In this document: positions 23,351 to 31,694 of the stretch, in pieces
Layout of the letters: every line of letters begins with the position of its first letter
How positions within the stretch are numbered: the first letter of the stretch is position 1
NCBI RefSeq assembly: GCF_004340785.1
Contig: NZ_SLXS01000003.1
Coordinates: 1 to 33,590 of the forward strand
Length of the DNA: 33,590 bases
Source of the DNA: Tumebacillus sp. BK434
GTDB lineage: Bacteria; Bacillota; Bacilli; Tumebacillales; Tumebacillaceae
Direction of reading: 5' to 3'
The notes under the pieces: model-generated
Seen by the model: only the letters and a program-made list of their open reading frames with translations
What the model was told of the DNA's origin: nothing
Databases searched by the model: none
Position numbers and translations under genes: made by a program

Positions 23351-24031
23351 TTGGGTTACGCAACACGGCTCCTCGGGGTCTTGCAGCGACTGGTCACAGG
23401 GGACGCCCTGAACTATATAAAGAGCATCTATTGGACAGGCCGGATCACCCGCAACTATTCGATGCCGCTCACCGTCTTCACGCACTGGAAGACGCGCTGG
23501 AGCATCGCGAAGACGGCGACCGTCATCGTCCGTGAGCAGCTGATCGTCGGACGGCTTGACACGCAGATCGGTCAAAACGGTCAGGAAGGCATCGACCGCA
23601 ACGTGATGCAGGTCGGCGCAGGCGGCGTGCTGAACATCGACGGCAAAGTCCGCTTCGGCCCAGGCGTGCGCGTGCTCGTCGGCCCTGGCGCGAAGCTGAC
23701 GATCGGCGACCGCAGCTACATCACCGCCAACTCCAAGCTGATCGTGAAGTCGGAAGTGGAGATCGGCACCGACTGCGCGATCTCCTGGGACGTGCAAGTG
23801 ATGGACACCGACTTCCACCGCATCGCGGAAGGCGCGGTGAACACGAAGAAGATCAAGATCGGCAACCGCGTCTGGATCGGCTCCCGCGCCACGATCATGA
23901 AAGGCGTCACCATCGGCGACGGCGCGGTGATCGCAGCCGGCGCGGTCGTCACCAAAGACGTGCCGCCAAACGCAGTCGTCGGAGGCAGTCCGGCGCGCGT
24001 GCTCAAAGAAGAAGTGCAATGGGTGCCGTAA
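23351..24031 (+). CDS. hexapeptide-repeat acyltransferase (left-handed beta helix)
   Basis: This 226-residue protein starts at TTG, after AGGGGAGGA. From about residue 95 it shows hexapeptide repeats (I-G-x-x-x-x type: LTIGDRSYITANSKLIVKSEVEIGTDC, IGNRVWIGSRATIMKGVTIGDGAVIAAGAVVTKDVPPNAVVGGSPARVL), the hallmark of left-handed beta-helix acetyltransferases such as the WbbJ/maltose O-acetyltransferase group. DTDFHR holds the likely catalytic histidine. It probably acetylates a sugar in cell surface polysaccharide. It stands alone between its own promoter and a terminator, so the acceptor cannot be inferred from neighbours. Confidence 0.88.
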   Translation: MGYATRLLGVLQRLVTGDALNYIKSIYWTGRITRNYSMPLTVFTHWKTRWSIAKTATVIVREQLIVGRLDTQIGQNGQEGIDRNVMQVGAGGVLNIDGKVRFGPGVRVLVGPGAKLTIGDRSYITANSKLIVKSEVEIGTDCAISWDVQVMDTDFHRIAEGAVNTKKIKIGNRVWIGSRATIMKGVTIGDGAVIAAGAVVTKDVPPNAVVGGSPARVLKEEVQWVP

Positions 24032-24038
24032 AACGCAA

Positions 24039-24079
24039 AACAGAAAAACCGCTGACGCAACGTCAGCGGTTTTTCTGTT
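24039..24079. terminator. bidirectional terminator, acyltransferase / DSD-like gene
   Basis: A perfect 19-bp inverted repeat (24039-24057 and 24061-24079) centred on a CAA loop, with A-run and T-run at the two ends (AAAAACCGCTGACG / CGTCAGCGGTTTTT). It sits between convergent stops and should end transcripts from both sides. Confidence 0.95.
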
Positions 24080-24082
24080 GTT

Positions 24083-25216
24083 TTATCTCACTTTCCCCCG
24101 CGCGATCACCGGCCATGTTTCCAATGTGCCGTCCTCGCCGATCACCGTCAGCTCATCGGTCAGATTGACGACGGGGCAGGCATGGTTCGGAATGATCTCC
24201 AGCAGATCGCCGACGCGAATCGGGCTGTCTGCGGCGATCTGCACCACGCCGTGCTCCTCCGACAAACGCTCGATCACCGCATCGGCATGGCCGACGATCA
24301 GCCCGTGCCCGGCCAGCGCATCGCTGCCGTGTGCGCCTTTGTCGAGCGCCAGCGTTTTCGCGCCGGCGTCGATCACGATCCGCCCCGGCTCCGGACGCGC
24401 CACGACGCGGGTCAGCACGCGCAAAGCGCACTGATCGGGCGTGGCCGCGCCGAGCTGCACTTGCGTGGCATCGTAAAACACATAGTTGCCCGGACGAATC
24501 TCCGTCACGTCAGGCACCGCCCCCGACACGCGCACCGTCGGCGTCGAGCCGACCGAGATGTGCAGCCCCGCCACGCCCTGATCGGCCAGCATCGCTGCCG
24601 TCTCCACAAGACAGGCTGCCTCCTGCGCGCCGATCTCTGCAACCTGTTCCGGCGACGCCGCGCCGTACGCATGTCCGGCATGCGTCAACAGACCGAGCAG
24701 TCGCAGCCCGGCCAGCTTTTGCACCACGCGCACGAGCTTGGCGGCAGGCGCGCCCGGCAGCACACCGACCCTGCGCAGCCCGGAATCCACCTTCACCCAC
24801 ACCGGCAGCTCCAGCCCTCGCGACACCGCCGCCTGTGCGAGCGCTGCCGCCTGCTCCGGGCTGTCGACGATCGTCTGCACCTCCGCCTCCGGAAACCGCG
24901 CCAGCAGAGCAAACAGGCGCTCCAGCTTGCGCGATCCGACCAGCGGATAGGCGACGAGCACGCTGGTCGCCCCGCGCTGCAAAAAAACGTCCGCTTCGCC
25001 GAGCTTGGCACAGGTCAGCCCCACCGCGCCGGCCGCCTGCTGCAGCGCGAAGATCTCCCACGTCTTGTGCGTCTTCACATGCGGGCGGACGCGCACGCCG
25101 TGCCGGTTGGCAAACGCCGCCATCGCCTCAATATTCGCCAGCAGCTTGCCGCGATGTACGATCACCTGCGGCGTATCCCAGTCTTCCTCCGTCAAAAGCT
25201 GCCACAGCTCCGCCAT
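24083..25216 (-). CDS. D-threonine aldolase / D-serine dehydratase-like PLP enzyme
   Basis: This 377-residue protein is a fold-type III PLP enzyme (alanine racemase N-domain). The PLP lysine lies in RPHVKTHKT (Lys48). Other markers are VWVKVDSGLRRVGV, THAGHAYG, SVGSTPT and EIRPGNYVFYDATQ. The C-terminal metal site expected for this group is present as PNHACPVVNLTD (His345, Cys347). Such enzymes split D-threonine or related 3-hydroxy-D-amino acids, or dehydrate D-serine; the sequence alone does not decide. The ATG at 25216 follows GAGGTG; an in-frame GTG at 25225 lies within that site. It ends a leftward gene run and is 5 bp from the NUDIX gene. Confidence 0.88.
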   Translation of the reverse strand: MAELWQLLTEEDWDTPQVIVHRGKLLANIEAMAAFANRHGVRVRPHVKTHKTWEIFALQQAAGAVGLTCAKLGEADVFLQRGATSVLVAYPLVGSRKLERLFALLARFPEAEVQTIVDSPEQAAALAQAAVSRGLELPVWVKVDSGLRRVGVLPGAPAAKLVRVVQKLAGLRLLGLLTHAGHAYGAASPEQVAEIGAQEAACLVETAAMLADQGVAGLHISVGSTPTVRVSGAVPDVTEIRPGNYVFYDATQVQLGAATPDQCALRVLTRVVARPEPGRIVIDAGAKTLALDKGAHGSDALAGHGLIVGHADAVIERLSEEHGVVQIAADSPIRVGDLLEIIPNHACPVVNLTDELTVIGEDGTLETWPVIARGKVR

Positions 25217-25221
25217 GCCTG

Positions 25222-25713
25222 TCACCTCGCCCGGAAGCGATGGCCGCGCACGCGCTCCAAGGCGTGGGCGTACACATCATCCTTCAGAATCAAACTGTAC
25301 TCCGCCCCCGCCTTCACCGCTTCCGGCGTCGGCGGCTCGTCGAACAGGCGCACCTCTTCCGTCTCGAAGCCCTCCGGCAGCGGATGCAGCGCACCGATCT
25401 CCGCGACGTAGATCGTCTTGACCAGCGGTGCCATTCCGTCCGCTTCGATCACATACTGCCCGAGCGGCTCGATGGCGCAGACTTCCGCACCTGTCTCCTC
25501 ATACACTTCGCGAATCGCCGTCTGCACGGTGAATTCGCCCGCCTCGCGCGTGCCGCCCGGGATCTCCCAGCCCCGCTTTTGATGGCGGGTCATCAGCAGC
25601 CTGCCTTCATAAAAGGCAAAGACCAGCACATACCCGGCCTCCTGAAAATCGCAGCGCGCAAAGCTCAACCGCACCTGCTGGCCGGGATAGGAACCTGCAA
25701 ATTCGTACCTCAC
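25222..25713 (-). CDS. NUDIX hydrolase
   Basis: This 163-residue protein contains a complete Nudix box, G-x5-E-x7-REVYEETGA (residues 54-76: GTREAGE...REVYEETGAE), preceded by WEIPGG. The overall layout resembles Bacillus YtkD-type 8-oxo-dGTP or nucleoside triphosphate pyrophosphohydrolases, though the substrate is uncertain. It starts at GTG, overlapping the stop of the flavoprotein gene by four bases (GTGA), with GGGGGCGGAG as ribosome site, so it is translationally coupled. Confidence 0.9.
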   Translation of the reverse strand: MRYEFAGSYPGQQVRLSFARCDFQEAGYVLVFAFYEGRLLMTRHQKRGWEIPGGTREAGEFTVQTAIREVYEETGAEVCAIEPLGQYVIEADGMAPLVKTIYVAEIGALHPLPEGFETEEVRLFDEPPTPEAVKAGAEYSLILKDDVYAHALERVRGHRFRAR

Positions 25714-26657
25714 AGCTCCGCCCCCTTTTGCTCCACATACAGCGACACCTGTTTCGCCGCGATCATCGCCTGCCCGACAGCCGACGCGATGCCCGAATAC
25801 AACGGCCGCGTGCAGAGATCGCCGACGGCGAACACGCCGGGAAAGCTGGTCTGCCCGGTCGCATCAACCAGCGGATAACCTTCCGCATCGGTCGCGACCT
25901 GTCCGCGCAGGAGGTGCGAGTTCGGCTCCACACCGATCCGCACGAACAGCCCCTGCACCTCCAGCTGCTGCACCGTGCCGTCGCGCAGCGCCACCTCGAC
26001 ACCCTGCACCGCTCTTTCGCCATAGATCCGCTCCACCTTGGCATGAGTCAGCAGCTCGATCTTCGGATGGGCCAGCACCGGCTGCAAAAATTCCTCGCGC
26101 GCCCGAAATTGCTCCGAGCGGTGGATCAGCACCACGTCCGCCCCGTGCTCGGCCAGCAGCAGCGCCCCTTCAAACGCCCGGTCGCCGCCGCCGACCACCG
26201 CCGCCCGCTTGCCGGCAAAGCGCTCGCGGTCGCGCGTCGCGGAATACACTTCGCCCCGGTCGATCATCTCCTGCTCACCGGGCACGCCAAGCCTGCGCTC
26301 CGCACCGCCCGTCGCCGCGATCAAGCCGCGAAATCCGATCTGCTCTTCTCCGCCGTTCGCCAGACGGACGCGCATCAAGCGCTCCGCCAGGTGCACTTCG
26401 CGCACCCAAACGCCCCGTTCGATTTCACAGCCGAGCAATTCGACATGGGCGGCGAACTTCACCTGCAGCTCCGCGCCGCTTTTCACCGGGACGGCCGGGT
26501 AGTCGATCACTTCGTTTTGGATGGCAAACAATTGCCCGCCCAAGCGCTCCTCCGCTTCGAGCAGCAGATGCGACAGCCCGAGCCGCCTGCACCACAGCGC
26601 GGCGGTCATGCCTGCCGGACCGCCGCCGAGAATCACCACATCACGTTGCCTGTTCAC
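25710..26657 (-). CDS. thioredoxin reductase-like flavoprotein without redox CxxC
   Basis: This 315-residue protein has the two-dinucleotide-domain layout of thioredoxin reductases: FAD motif GGGPAG (11-16), GGQL, NAD(P) motif GGGDRAFEGALLL (156-168) with IHRSEQFRA after it, and FAVGDLC near the C terminus. The redox-active CATC is replaced by SATR (139-142), so it cannot reduce disulfides in the usual way. It could be a ferredoxin-NADP reductase of the YumC type or another NAD(P)H oxidoreductase. The start is a GTG at 26657 after GGGGGAG, inside the 3' end of the nucleotidase gene (17-bp overlap). A long upstream in-frame extension is merely the other frame of that gene. Confidence 0.87.
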   Translation of the reverse strand: MNRQRDVVILGGGPAGMTAALWCRRLGLSHLLLEAEERLGGQLFAIQNEVIDYPAVPVKSGAELQVKFAAHVELLGCEIERGVWVREVHLAERLMRVRLANGGEEQIGFRGLIAATGGAERRLGVPGEQEMIDRGEVYSATRDRERFAGKRAAVVGGGDRAFEGALLLAEHGADVVLIHRSEQFRAREEFLQPVLAHPKIELLTHAKVERIYGERAVQGVEVALRDGTVQQLEVQGLFVRIGVEPNSHLLRGQVATDAEGYPLVDATGQTSFPGVFAVGDLCTRPLYSGIASAVGQAMIAAKQVSLYVEQKGAEL

Positions 26658-27207
26658 CCTCGCTCCCCCACTTTCCATCGGCAAGAAACGATTCAAATTC
26701 CAGCCATCCGGAGACGCGCGGCACGTCGACCGAGCGGTTGTACGGATAGTCCATCGCAATGCTGGTCCGCCCCGTCGCTTGAAACGCTTCCAGATTGTGC
26801 GGCGCATCGTCAAACAGCAGATCGCCGCAGATCATGTTCTTCTTATGCGAAAAGATCAGATTGCCTTTGCCAATGAAGGGCAGATGCTCCTCCACCCATT
26901 GCTCCTTCTCCGTGTACGCAAACGTCCGCGAAGAGGTCACGATCAAAATGTCGTACAGCTTCGCCAGCCGCTCCAGCACTTCCAGCGCATGAGGCAGCGG
27001 CTTCAGCCCGCGAAACAGCCCCGGTGCATCGAGGTACTCATAGATCTTCATGCCGCACTCCGGCTTTACATATTTCTCCGTCTGCCAGCACCCGACCCGC
27101 TCCACGGTCAGATCGTCGCCGTGCTGCTCATTGTAGCGGCGAAACCATTCGCTCATCAGGTCGACGATCACCGAATCCATATCGATCAACAGCGTCTTTC
27201 TCTTCAA
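26641..27207 (-). CDS. 5'(3')-deoxyribonucleotidase-like HAD phosphatase
   Basis: This 188-residue protein belongs to the NT5C-type HAD group (PF06941). Motif I is DMDSV (Asp9 nucleophile, Asp11), motif II is IVTSSR, and LLFDDAPHN (near 130-138) supplies the acidic motif. These enzymes dephosphorylate deoxynucleoside monophosphates. It starts at TTG, 9 nt after AGGAGG. It lies upstream of, and overlaps, the flavoprotein gene, and could share a nucleotide-clean-up role with the NUDIX enzyme two genes on. Confidence 0.85.
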   Translation of the reverse strand: MKRKTLLIDMDSVIVDLMSEWFRRYNEQHGDDLTVERVGCWQTEKYVKPECGMKIYEYLDAPGLFRGLKPLPHALEVLERLAKLYDILIVTSSRTFAYTEKEQWVEEHLPFIGKGNLIFSHKKNMICGDLLFDDAPHNLEAFQATGRTSIAMDYPYNRSVDVPRVSGWLEFESFLADGKWGSEGEQAT

Positions 27208-27227
27208 CGTACCGGCCCTCCTGTGTC

Positions 27228-28382
27228 TTACTCATCCAGTGAAAATGTCAGAGCCCCAATCTTATCTTTCAGCGCGGCCGCCTCCAGCCCTTTGGCTTGA
27301 ATCAGCACTTTGAACACTTCGCCGAGCGACTGCGGCATAAACAGCGCCAGCATTTTGTGCAGCTCTTCATCGGCCATCAGATCCATGTGCTCCCGCGCCC
27401 GCTTCTGCAGCTCGGCGACTTTTTGCAAAAAGCCGTTGCCGCCGAGAAGATGCATCTGGTCGGTAAAGCCGACTTCCTGCAGCCCGGCCTGCTCCCCGCG
27501 CCGGATCAAGAGCGAGAAGTCGAGGTCGGCCGTCAGATCCTGCTCGCCGACCCGCTCCAGCGGCTCGGTCAGCTTCTGCTTCCAAAACGCCCGCACACCG
27601 GTGCCTTTGCGATGGCGCAGGTGGACGTCGGGCGCGAGGTTGCCGTAGTCGATCGTCAGCACAAAGCCCCGTTCCAGCAGACGCCCCATCGCTTCGATGA
27701 CCTCTCCTGCCGCCGGACAGACTTCGAAGCGCTCGCCCGGCTGCAACTGCGTCAAGGTCGCTTCGTCAACCAAGGCCACAAGCTGCGGATCGGACAGCTC
27801 CCCCGCCGTCTCGCGGTAGCCGTTGCCGTCCGCCTCGATGTAAAATTCCACATAGCCGCTTTCCGCCTTGCCCAGACGGTGCACCGGTAACGCGTCGAAC
27901 AGCTCGTTGCTGAAGATCACGCCAACCTGTCCGCCCGGCAGTTGCCCAAGCGTCTCGAACCATTCGATCTTGCCCCGCTGCCCGGCCGCTTCGGCCGCCG
28001 CCTGCTGCCGCTCGCGCAGCGCAGCGCCCTGCTCGACGATGTGATAGCGCACCGCGCGGTAAAACGCCGCGTCGCGCTCCGCCATACGCAGGAAGTCGAC
28101 CGCCATCGCGCCGACGCCTGCGCCCATCTCCAGCACAAAAAACGGGTCGGGCTTGCCGAGCAGATTCCACATCTGCCAGACTTGCCGCGCCACGCAGGCG
28201 CCAAAGATCGGGTGCACCATCGGCGATGTGTAAAAATCGCCCCCCGGCCCGATCGTCATCTCCGGGCGGTTGTAATAGCCCGCCGTGGGATGATACAACG
28301 CAATGTCCATAAATTCCGCAAAGGTCAGCTTGCCCTGGGCAGACAAAAGTTCTGCCAGCCGTGCGCGCACAAGACCGCTCAT
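27228..28382 (-). CDS. SAM-dependent methyltransferase, MidA/NDUFAF7 family (DUF185)
   Basis: This 384-residue protein shows the DUF185 pattern: ITFAEFMDIALYHPTAGYY-like N terminus (LTFAEFMDIALYHPTAGYYN, 18-37), GDFYTSPMVHPIFG, the SAM loop VLEMGAGVGAMAVDFL, and FSNELFDALPVHR. In mitochondria NDUFAF7 methylates an arginine of complex I; the bacterial substrate is unclear. The ATG at 28382 follows AAAGGGG; a longer reading frame upstream crosses the divergent promoter region and the start of the GNAT gene. It heads the leftward run to 24.1 kb. Confidence 0.88.
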   Translation of the reverse strand: MSGLVRARLAELLSAQGKLTFAEFMDIALYHPTAGYYNRPEMTIGPGGDFYTSPMVHPIFGACVARQVWQMWNLLGKPDPFFVLEMGAGVGAMAVDFLRMAERDAAFYRAVRYHIVEQGAALRERQQAAAEAAGQRGKIEWFETLGQLPGGQVGVIFSNELFDALPVHRLGKAESGYVEFYIEADGNGYRETAGELSDPQLVALVDEATLTQLQPGERFEVCPAAGEVIEAMGRLLERGFVLTIDYGNLAPDVHLRHRKGTGVRAFWKQKLTEPLERVGEQDLTADLDFSLLIRRGEQAGLQEVGFTDQMHLLGGNGFLQKVAELQKRAREHMDLMADEELHKMLALFMPQSLGEVFKVLIQAKGLEAAALKDKIGALTFSLDE

Positions 28383-28446
28383 TGAAAATAACCCCTTTCC
28401 GAACCTGTCGATTATGGTTATTGTAACATAAAGGAGGTATTTCCTG

Positions 28447-28923
28447 ATGCTGATCATTCGTCCCTCTGCCGCCGAAGATGCGGTGCAATTGATCGCTGTT
28501 GACAACTCCGCCTGGACGGTCGACAGCGCAGTCTCCGATAACAGCTGGACTTCACCTGAAGAATTTCTGAAGCGCTGCCCGCCAGGCTCGCAGATCGTCG
28601 CCGAACTGGACGGCGTGGTCTGCGGCTATGTGCAAAGCCGCAACCCGACCGGCCTGCCGAGCAACGATCATGTGACCGAGCTGTCGATCGCCGTCCACCC
28701 GGGCTATCATGGTCAAGGCATCGGCCGCCGGCTGCTGCAGGCGATCGAAGAACAAGCCCGCGCCGCGGGCAAGCGCAAAGTGGCGCTGCGCGTGCTGGCC
28801 AGCAATCCCGGCGCGATCGAGTTCTACAAGCGCTGCGGATATGTCGAGCAAGGGCGCCTCGTGCAGGAGTTTTTCCTGGGCGGACGCTATGTCGACGACC
28901 TGCTGATGTACAAATTGATGTAA
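28447..28923 (+). CDS. GNAT-family N-acetyltransferase
   Basis: This 158-residue protein has the GNAT fold with the acetyl-CoA pyrophosphate loop HGQGIGR (88-94), preceded by the strand VTELSIAVHPGY, and ASNPGAIEFYKRCGYVEQGR near 118-137 as motif B. It resembles RimI/phosphinothricin-type acetyltransferases acting on amino groups; the acceptor is unknown. The ATG follows AAAGGAGGT at 8 nt. It is a single gene, divergent from the MidA-type gene and convergent with the membrane protein gene. Confidence 0.9.
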   Translation: MLIIRPSAAEDAVQLIAVDNSAWTVDSAVSDNSWTSPEEFLKRCPPGSQIVAELDGVVCGYVQSRNPTGLPSNDHVTELSIAVHPGYHGQGIGRRLLQAIEEQARAAGKRKVALRVLASNPGAIEFYKRCGYVEQGRLVQEFFLGGRYVDDLLMYKLM

Positions 28924-28949
28924 AAAAGGGAGGAGCTATGCGCCCTCCC
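28922..28949 (-). terminator. terminator of the membrane protein gene
   Basis: Stem GGGAGG / CCTCCC (28928-28933 and 28944-28949), with a T-run on the minus strand (complement of 28922-28927). The right arm overlaps the last codons of the membrane protein gene. Confidence 0.65.
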
Positions 28950-29961
28950 CTTGTTCCAATGCGCTGATGAAACGGTGCGGATCATCGACTTTCAGCAACA
29001 CGCGGCCGACCGGCGTTTGTCGGCCCAGCGGCCCGTGCAGGATGACCGGCTGGTGCAGCTTGATTTCCAACTGCGGCTCCTCCATCAGCAGCACGGCGTA
29101 GAACGCGTGTTTGTCGCGTTTTTCCTCGTAGCTGACCCCAAGGCGCTGCACGCCCGCGATGTTTGCTTTATCGATCAGCACATGGCTGGCAAAGCCGATG
29201 CGCACATAGACCTGATCGCGGCTGACCAGAATCGGGCTGTGTTTGACCGAGTTGTAGTAAGCGATGAGGATCAAGATCGTGTACAGGCTCGACGCGGTGG
29301 CGATCCAGGCGACGATGTCGCTCCAGACGGCGATCAGCATGTGCGTCAGCGTGCTTTCCAAGAGCAGGAGCAGCGAAAATACGATCACCAGCGCTTTCAG
29401 GCTGGAATCTTGATGATAGGTAAAAGCCGGGAACCGCTGCGGCTTCGGCTTGCTGAAGTTAAGCGCGTAGCTGAGCATGCCGACGTCCATCGCCAGCAGG
29501 TCGACGAGGCGCGATTCGCCAATGGAAGAAGCGAGCGCGCTGCGAAACGCGTCGATCCAGTGGAACGCCGTCGCGCGCAATGCACGGTACTGCTTGACCA
29601 GCGTGCGGAGTTTGAACAGCACAAACAAGACCAGTCCCGCCTCCAGTACAGGCGCGACATAGATCAGCCTGTCAAACCATTCACTCTGCGAGGCGGGCAG
29701 CATGTATTTTCCGGCCAGCGTGCCGAAGAAAAAAACGGGCAAGACGGCCAGCCAAGACTGCTTCGACTTGCGAATCACGAGAAAATAATAGAGCAGCGGA
29801 ATGGTCAAGATCAGATCGAACGCGACGCCAAGCGCCACCGCTTCTTGCTCACTTGGATAATGGGCAGCCACCTGCAGCGCGGCATAATCGACGCCTGCGA
29901 CGAGGATGGCGAGCAGGAGGAACCATTGCAGCGGACGTAAACGAGGCAGAGATACTTTCAA
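28936..29961 (-). CDS. integral membrane protein of unknown function
   Basis: I do not recognise a functional family with certainty in this 341-residue protein. It has two hydrophobic segments near the N terminus (about 11-30 and 47-63), two more around 74-125, a soluble stretch, two further segments (about 190-250), then a soluble C-terminal domain of about 90 residues that looks like a PH-like or beta-rich cytosolic part. The start is TTG at 29961, 8 nt after GGAGGG; an upstream extension runs through the promoter and has no site. An extended -10 promoter lies 37 bp upstream. Confidence 0.72.
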   Translation of the reverse strand: MKVSLPRLRPLQWFLLLAILVAGVDYAALQVAAHYPSEQEAVALGVAFDLILTIPLLYYFLVIRKSKQSWLAVLPVFFFGTLAGKYMLPASQSEWFDRLIYVAPVLEAGLVLFVLFKLRTLVKQYRALRATAFHWIDAFRSALASSIGESRLVDLLAMDVGMLSYALNFSKPKPQRFPAFTYHQDSSLKALVIVFSLLLLLESTLTHMLIAVWSDIVAWIATASSLYTILILIAYYNSVKHSPILVSRDQVYVRIGFASHVLIDKANIAGVQRLGVSYEEKRDKHAFYAVLLMEEPQLEIKLHQPVILHGPLGRQTPVGRVLLKVDDPHRFISALEQGEGA

Positions 29962-29997
29962 GCGACTCCCTCCAATCGGAAATCTTTTCCTGCCCCT

Positions 29998-30006
29998 AGT
30001 ATAGCA
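29998..30006 (-). promoter_or_regulatory. extended -10 promoter of the membrane protein gene
   Basis: TGCTATACT on the minus strand, a full match to the extended -10 form, 37 bp before the TTG start. A small inverted repeat GACA-GTTT-TGTC (about 30008-30019) lies just behind it and might be a regulator site. Confidence 0.5.
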
Positions 30007-30047
30007 TGACAGTTTTGTCGATACTGTGAAAGAAGGAGTGAAGCACG

Positions 30048-30296
30048 TTGCAAATGCCAAAAGAATGGACGGAGACGGAGATCCCCGAAGGCGGCACCTT
30101 GCTGCGCAAGGAGACATACGAGTACCAGACGGAAAAAGGCGACTTCAACATCGAAGTCTACGAGAACTTGAAAGGCGAATTTTACGCCATCGGCACCCCG
30201 AACAGCGGGGACAAGCTGATCGTCTACGGGAGCAACATCACGACGTCCCGCGCCCTCGCCCTCTCCGTCGTCCTCGACAAAATCGAGCGCGAATAG
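30048..30296 (+). CDS. small protein of unknown function
   Basis: This 82-residue soluble protein (MQMPKEWTETEIPEGGTLLRKETYEYQ...) is acidic and probably beta-rich, with the ending TTSRALALSVVLDKIERE forming a helix. I do not recognise it. A TTG at 30048 lies 9 nt after AAGGAG and is the best start; the ATG at 30054 is an alternative two codons further on. It is divergent from the membrane protein gene and ends in a strong terminator, which supports it being a real gene. Confidence 0.68.
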   Translation: MQMPKEWTETEIPEGGTLLRKETYEYQTEKGDFNIEVYENLKGEFYAIGTPNSGDKLIVYGSNITTSRALALSVVLDKIERE

Positions 30297-30297
30297 C

Positions 30298-30337
30298 AAA
30301 AACACCTCTCGCCGCGCACGGCAGAGGTGTTTTTTTG
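30298..30337 (+). terminator. terminator of the small gene
   Basis: AACACCTCT / AGAGGTGTT (30301-30309 and 30323-30331) with an additional GCCG / CGGC upper stem, followed by TTTTTTT. Confidence 0.92.
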
Positions 30338-30424
30338 TCTCTTTTAAATCGTGTTCCTTCATATAATAGGCACTCTAAATCGGCTCTTACCTAATAGCTA
30401 TTTTTATTTAGGAAACCTAACGAT

Positions 30425-31591
30425 CTACTTCGGAAGCGTATTCTTTAATTCCGGCACCCATTGTTTCATATGGGCGTTGATCTCTGCGTACAGCTCCTGG
30501 CTGCGCGGCAACTGCTCAGAGGTGACATCGGCAAGCGGATAGACTTTGTATTGGCGCCAGTTGCGCTTGTGCGTCCAGACTGGCAGAAAGGCCGGATTTT
30601 TCAGAGTGATCGTCTTTGCGTCGCCTTTGGTCACTTTCTCCACGTCCAGCTCCAAGATGCCGCCGATCTCGCGGTAGATCTCGTCTTGCCCGGAGATGAA
30701 ATTGCCCAGGGAATAGACGACAAACGACTTGCGCCCGTCCCCGTTGTCGATCCACTCGACCGGTTGCAGCACATGTGGATGATGACCGAGCACGATGTCG
30801 ACGCCTTCCTTGGTCATCTCCCGCACCAGCGCTTTCTGCTCGTCGCTCGGCAGGCGCTGATATTCATTGCCGGTGTGCAGGTTCATGATCACCACATCGG
30901 CTTCCGTTTTCGCTTTGCGCACCGCCGCTTTCATTTTCTCCGGGTCGATCAGATTGACCAGATAGTCTTTTCCTTCCGGCAGCGGAATCCCGTTCGTCCC
31001 GTAGGTGTAGGACAAGATCGCGAACTTGATCCCGTTCTTCTCGACCACGCGGATGTTCTGCTGGTCCTCGGACGACTTGTAGACCCCGACATAGGGCATC
31101 CCCAGCTCGTCCCAATGCTGCAAAGCGCTGCGAATCCCCGCCTCGCCCGCATCGAGCGAGTGGTTGTTGGCGATCGACACCACGTCGATGCCCGCGTCTT
31201 TCAGCGCATCGCCGACTTCGTACGGCGAGTTGAACATCGGATAGTCGGACAGCCCGACCTCCACGCCGCCGATCATCGTCTCCTGATTGGCGATCGCCAA
31301 ATCCGGCTTCAGCAGATACGGCTTGACCAGCTCGAACTGATAGCGAAAATCATAGCCGCCATTTGCCGTCTGCGCATCCTTGTACAACGACGAGTGAATC
31401 AAAATGTCCCCGATTGCCGCCACCGTCGCCTGCGTTGTCACCGGCTCCGGCTCCCGTTCCTGCTGCGGCGGGTTGTTCACCGCTTCCGGCGTCTTGATCT
31501 GCCCGTTCGGATTCGGCGCGCCGTTCGCGCTGCATCCGACCATGCCGGCCGCCAGTGCGATCGATACTGCTGCCATCAACACTTTTCCCAC
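30425..31591 (-). CDS. CapA-like lipoprotein (PGA_cap/metallophosphatase fold)
   Basis: This 388-residue protein begins with a lipoprotein signal (hydrophobic 4-18, lipobox MVGC, Cys20), then a Pro/Glu-rich linker (about 25-52) and a CapA/PgsA-type domain: VAAIGDILIHSS (about 55-66), ANQETMIGG, IANNHSLDAGEAGI, MNLHTGNEYQ, VLGHHPHVLQP and FVVYSLGNFISGQ, with the Asp, Asn and His residues of a metallophosphatase-like centre. CapA is needed for poly-gamma-glutamate capsule formation, but no capB/capC genes are in the window, so it may serve another envelope role. The start is GTG after AGGGGTC. It has its own -10 box. Confidence 0.88.
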   Translation of the reverse strand: MGKVLMAAVSIALAAGMVGCSANGAPNPNGQIKTPEAVNNPPQQEREPEPVTTQATVAAIGDILIHSSLYKDAQTANGGYDFRYQFELVKPYLLKPDLAIANQETMIGGVEVGLSDYPMFNSPYEVGDALKDAGIDVVSIANNHSLDAGEAGIRSALQHWDELGMPYVGVYKSSEDQQNIRVVEKNGIKFAILSYTYGTNGIPLPEGKDYLVNLIDPEKMKAAVRKAKTEADVVIMNLHTGNEYQRLPSDEQKALVREMTKEGVDIVLGHHPHVLQPVEWIDNGDGRKSFVVYSLGNFISGQDEIYREIGGILELDVEKVTKGDAKTITLKNPAFLPVWTHKRNWRQYKVYPLADVTSEQLPRSQELYAEINAHMKQWVPELKNTLPK

Positions 31592-31638
31592 TGCACCAGA
31601 CCCCTTTTTCCTTCATACTGTCTTCCAAACATAAGTCG

Positions 31639-31644
31639 ATTATA
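31639..31644 (-). promoter_or_regulatory. -10 box of the CapA-like gene
   Basis: Perfect TATAAT on the minus strand, about 48 bp before the GTG. The -35 region is weak (TCTACA at 19 nt). Confidence 0.45.
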
Positions 31645-31650
31645 CAAAAT

Positions 31651-31682
31651 AAAACACCTTACCTGTAGAGGCAAGGTGTTTT
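31651..31682 (-). terminator. terminator of the MFS gene
   Basis: AAAACACCTT / AAGGTGTTTT (31651-31660, 31673-31682) with a partly paired loop (GCCT / AGGT), T-rich on the minus strand. It lies 13 bp after the MFS stop. Confidence 0.88.
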
Positions 31683-31694
31683 TGTCCCGCAGAT

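Noticed and set aside
26658-26813. A 52-residue N-terminal extension of the thioredoxin reductase-like protein.
   Set aside because: It is another frame of the nucleotidase gene, Arg/Trp-rich. The FAD motif begins normally 11 residues after the GTG at 26657, which has a good ribosome site.
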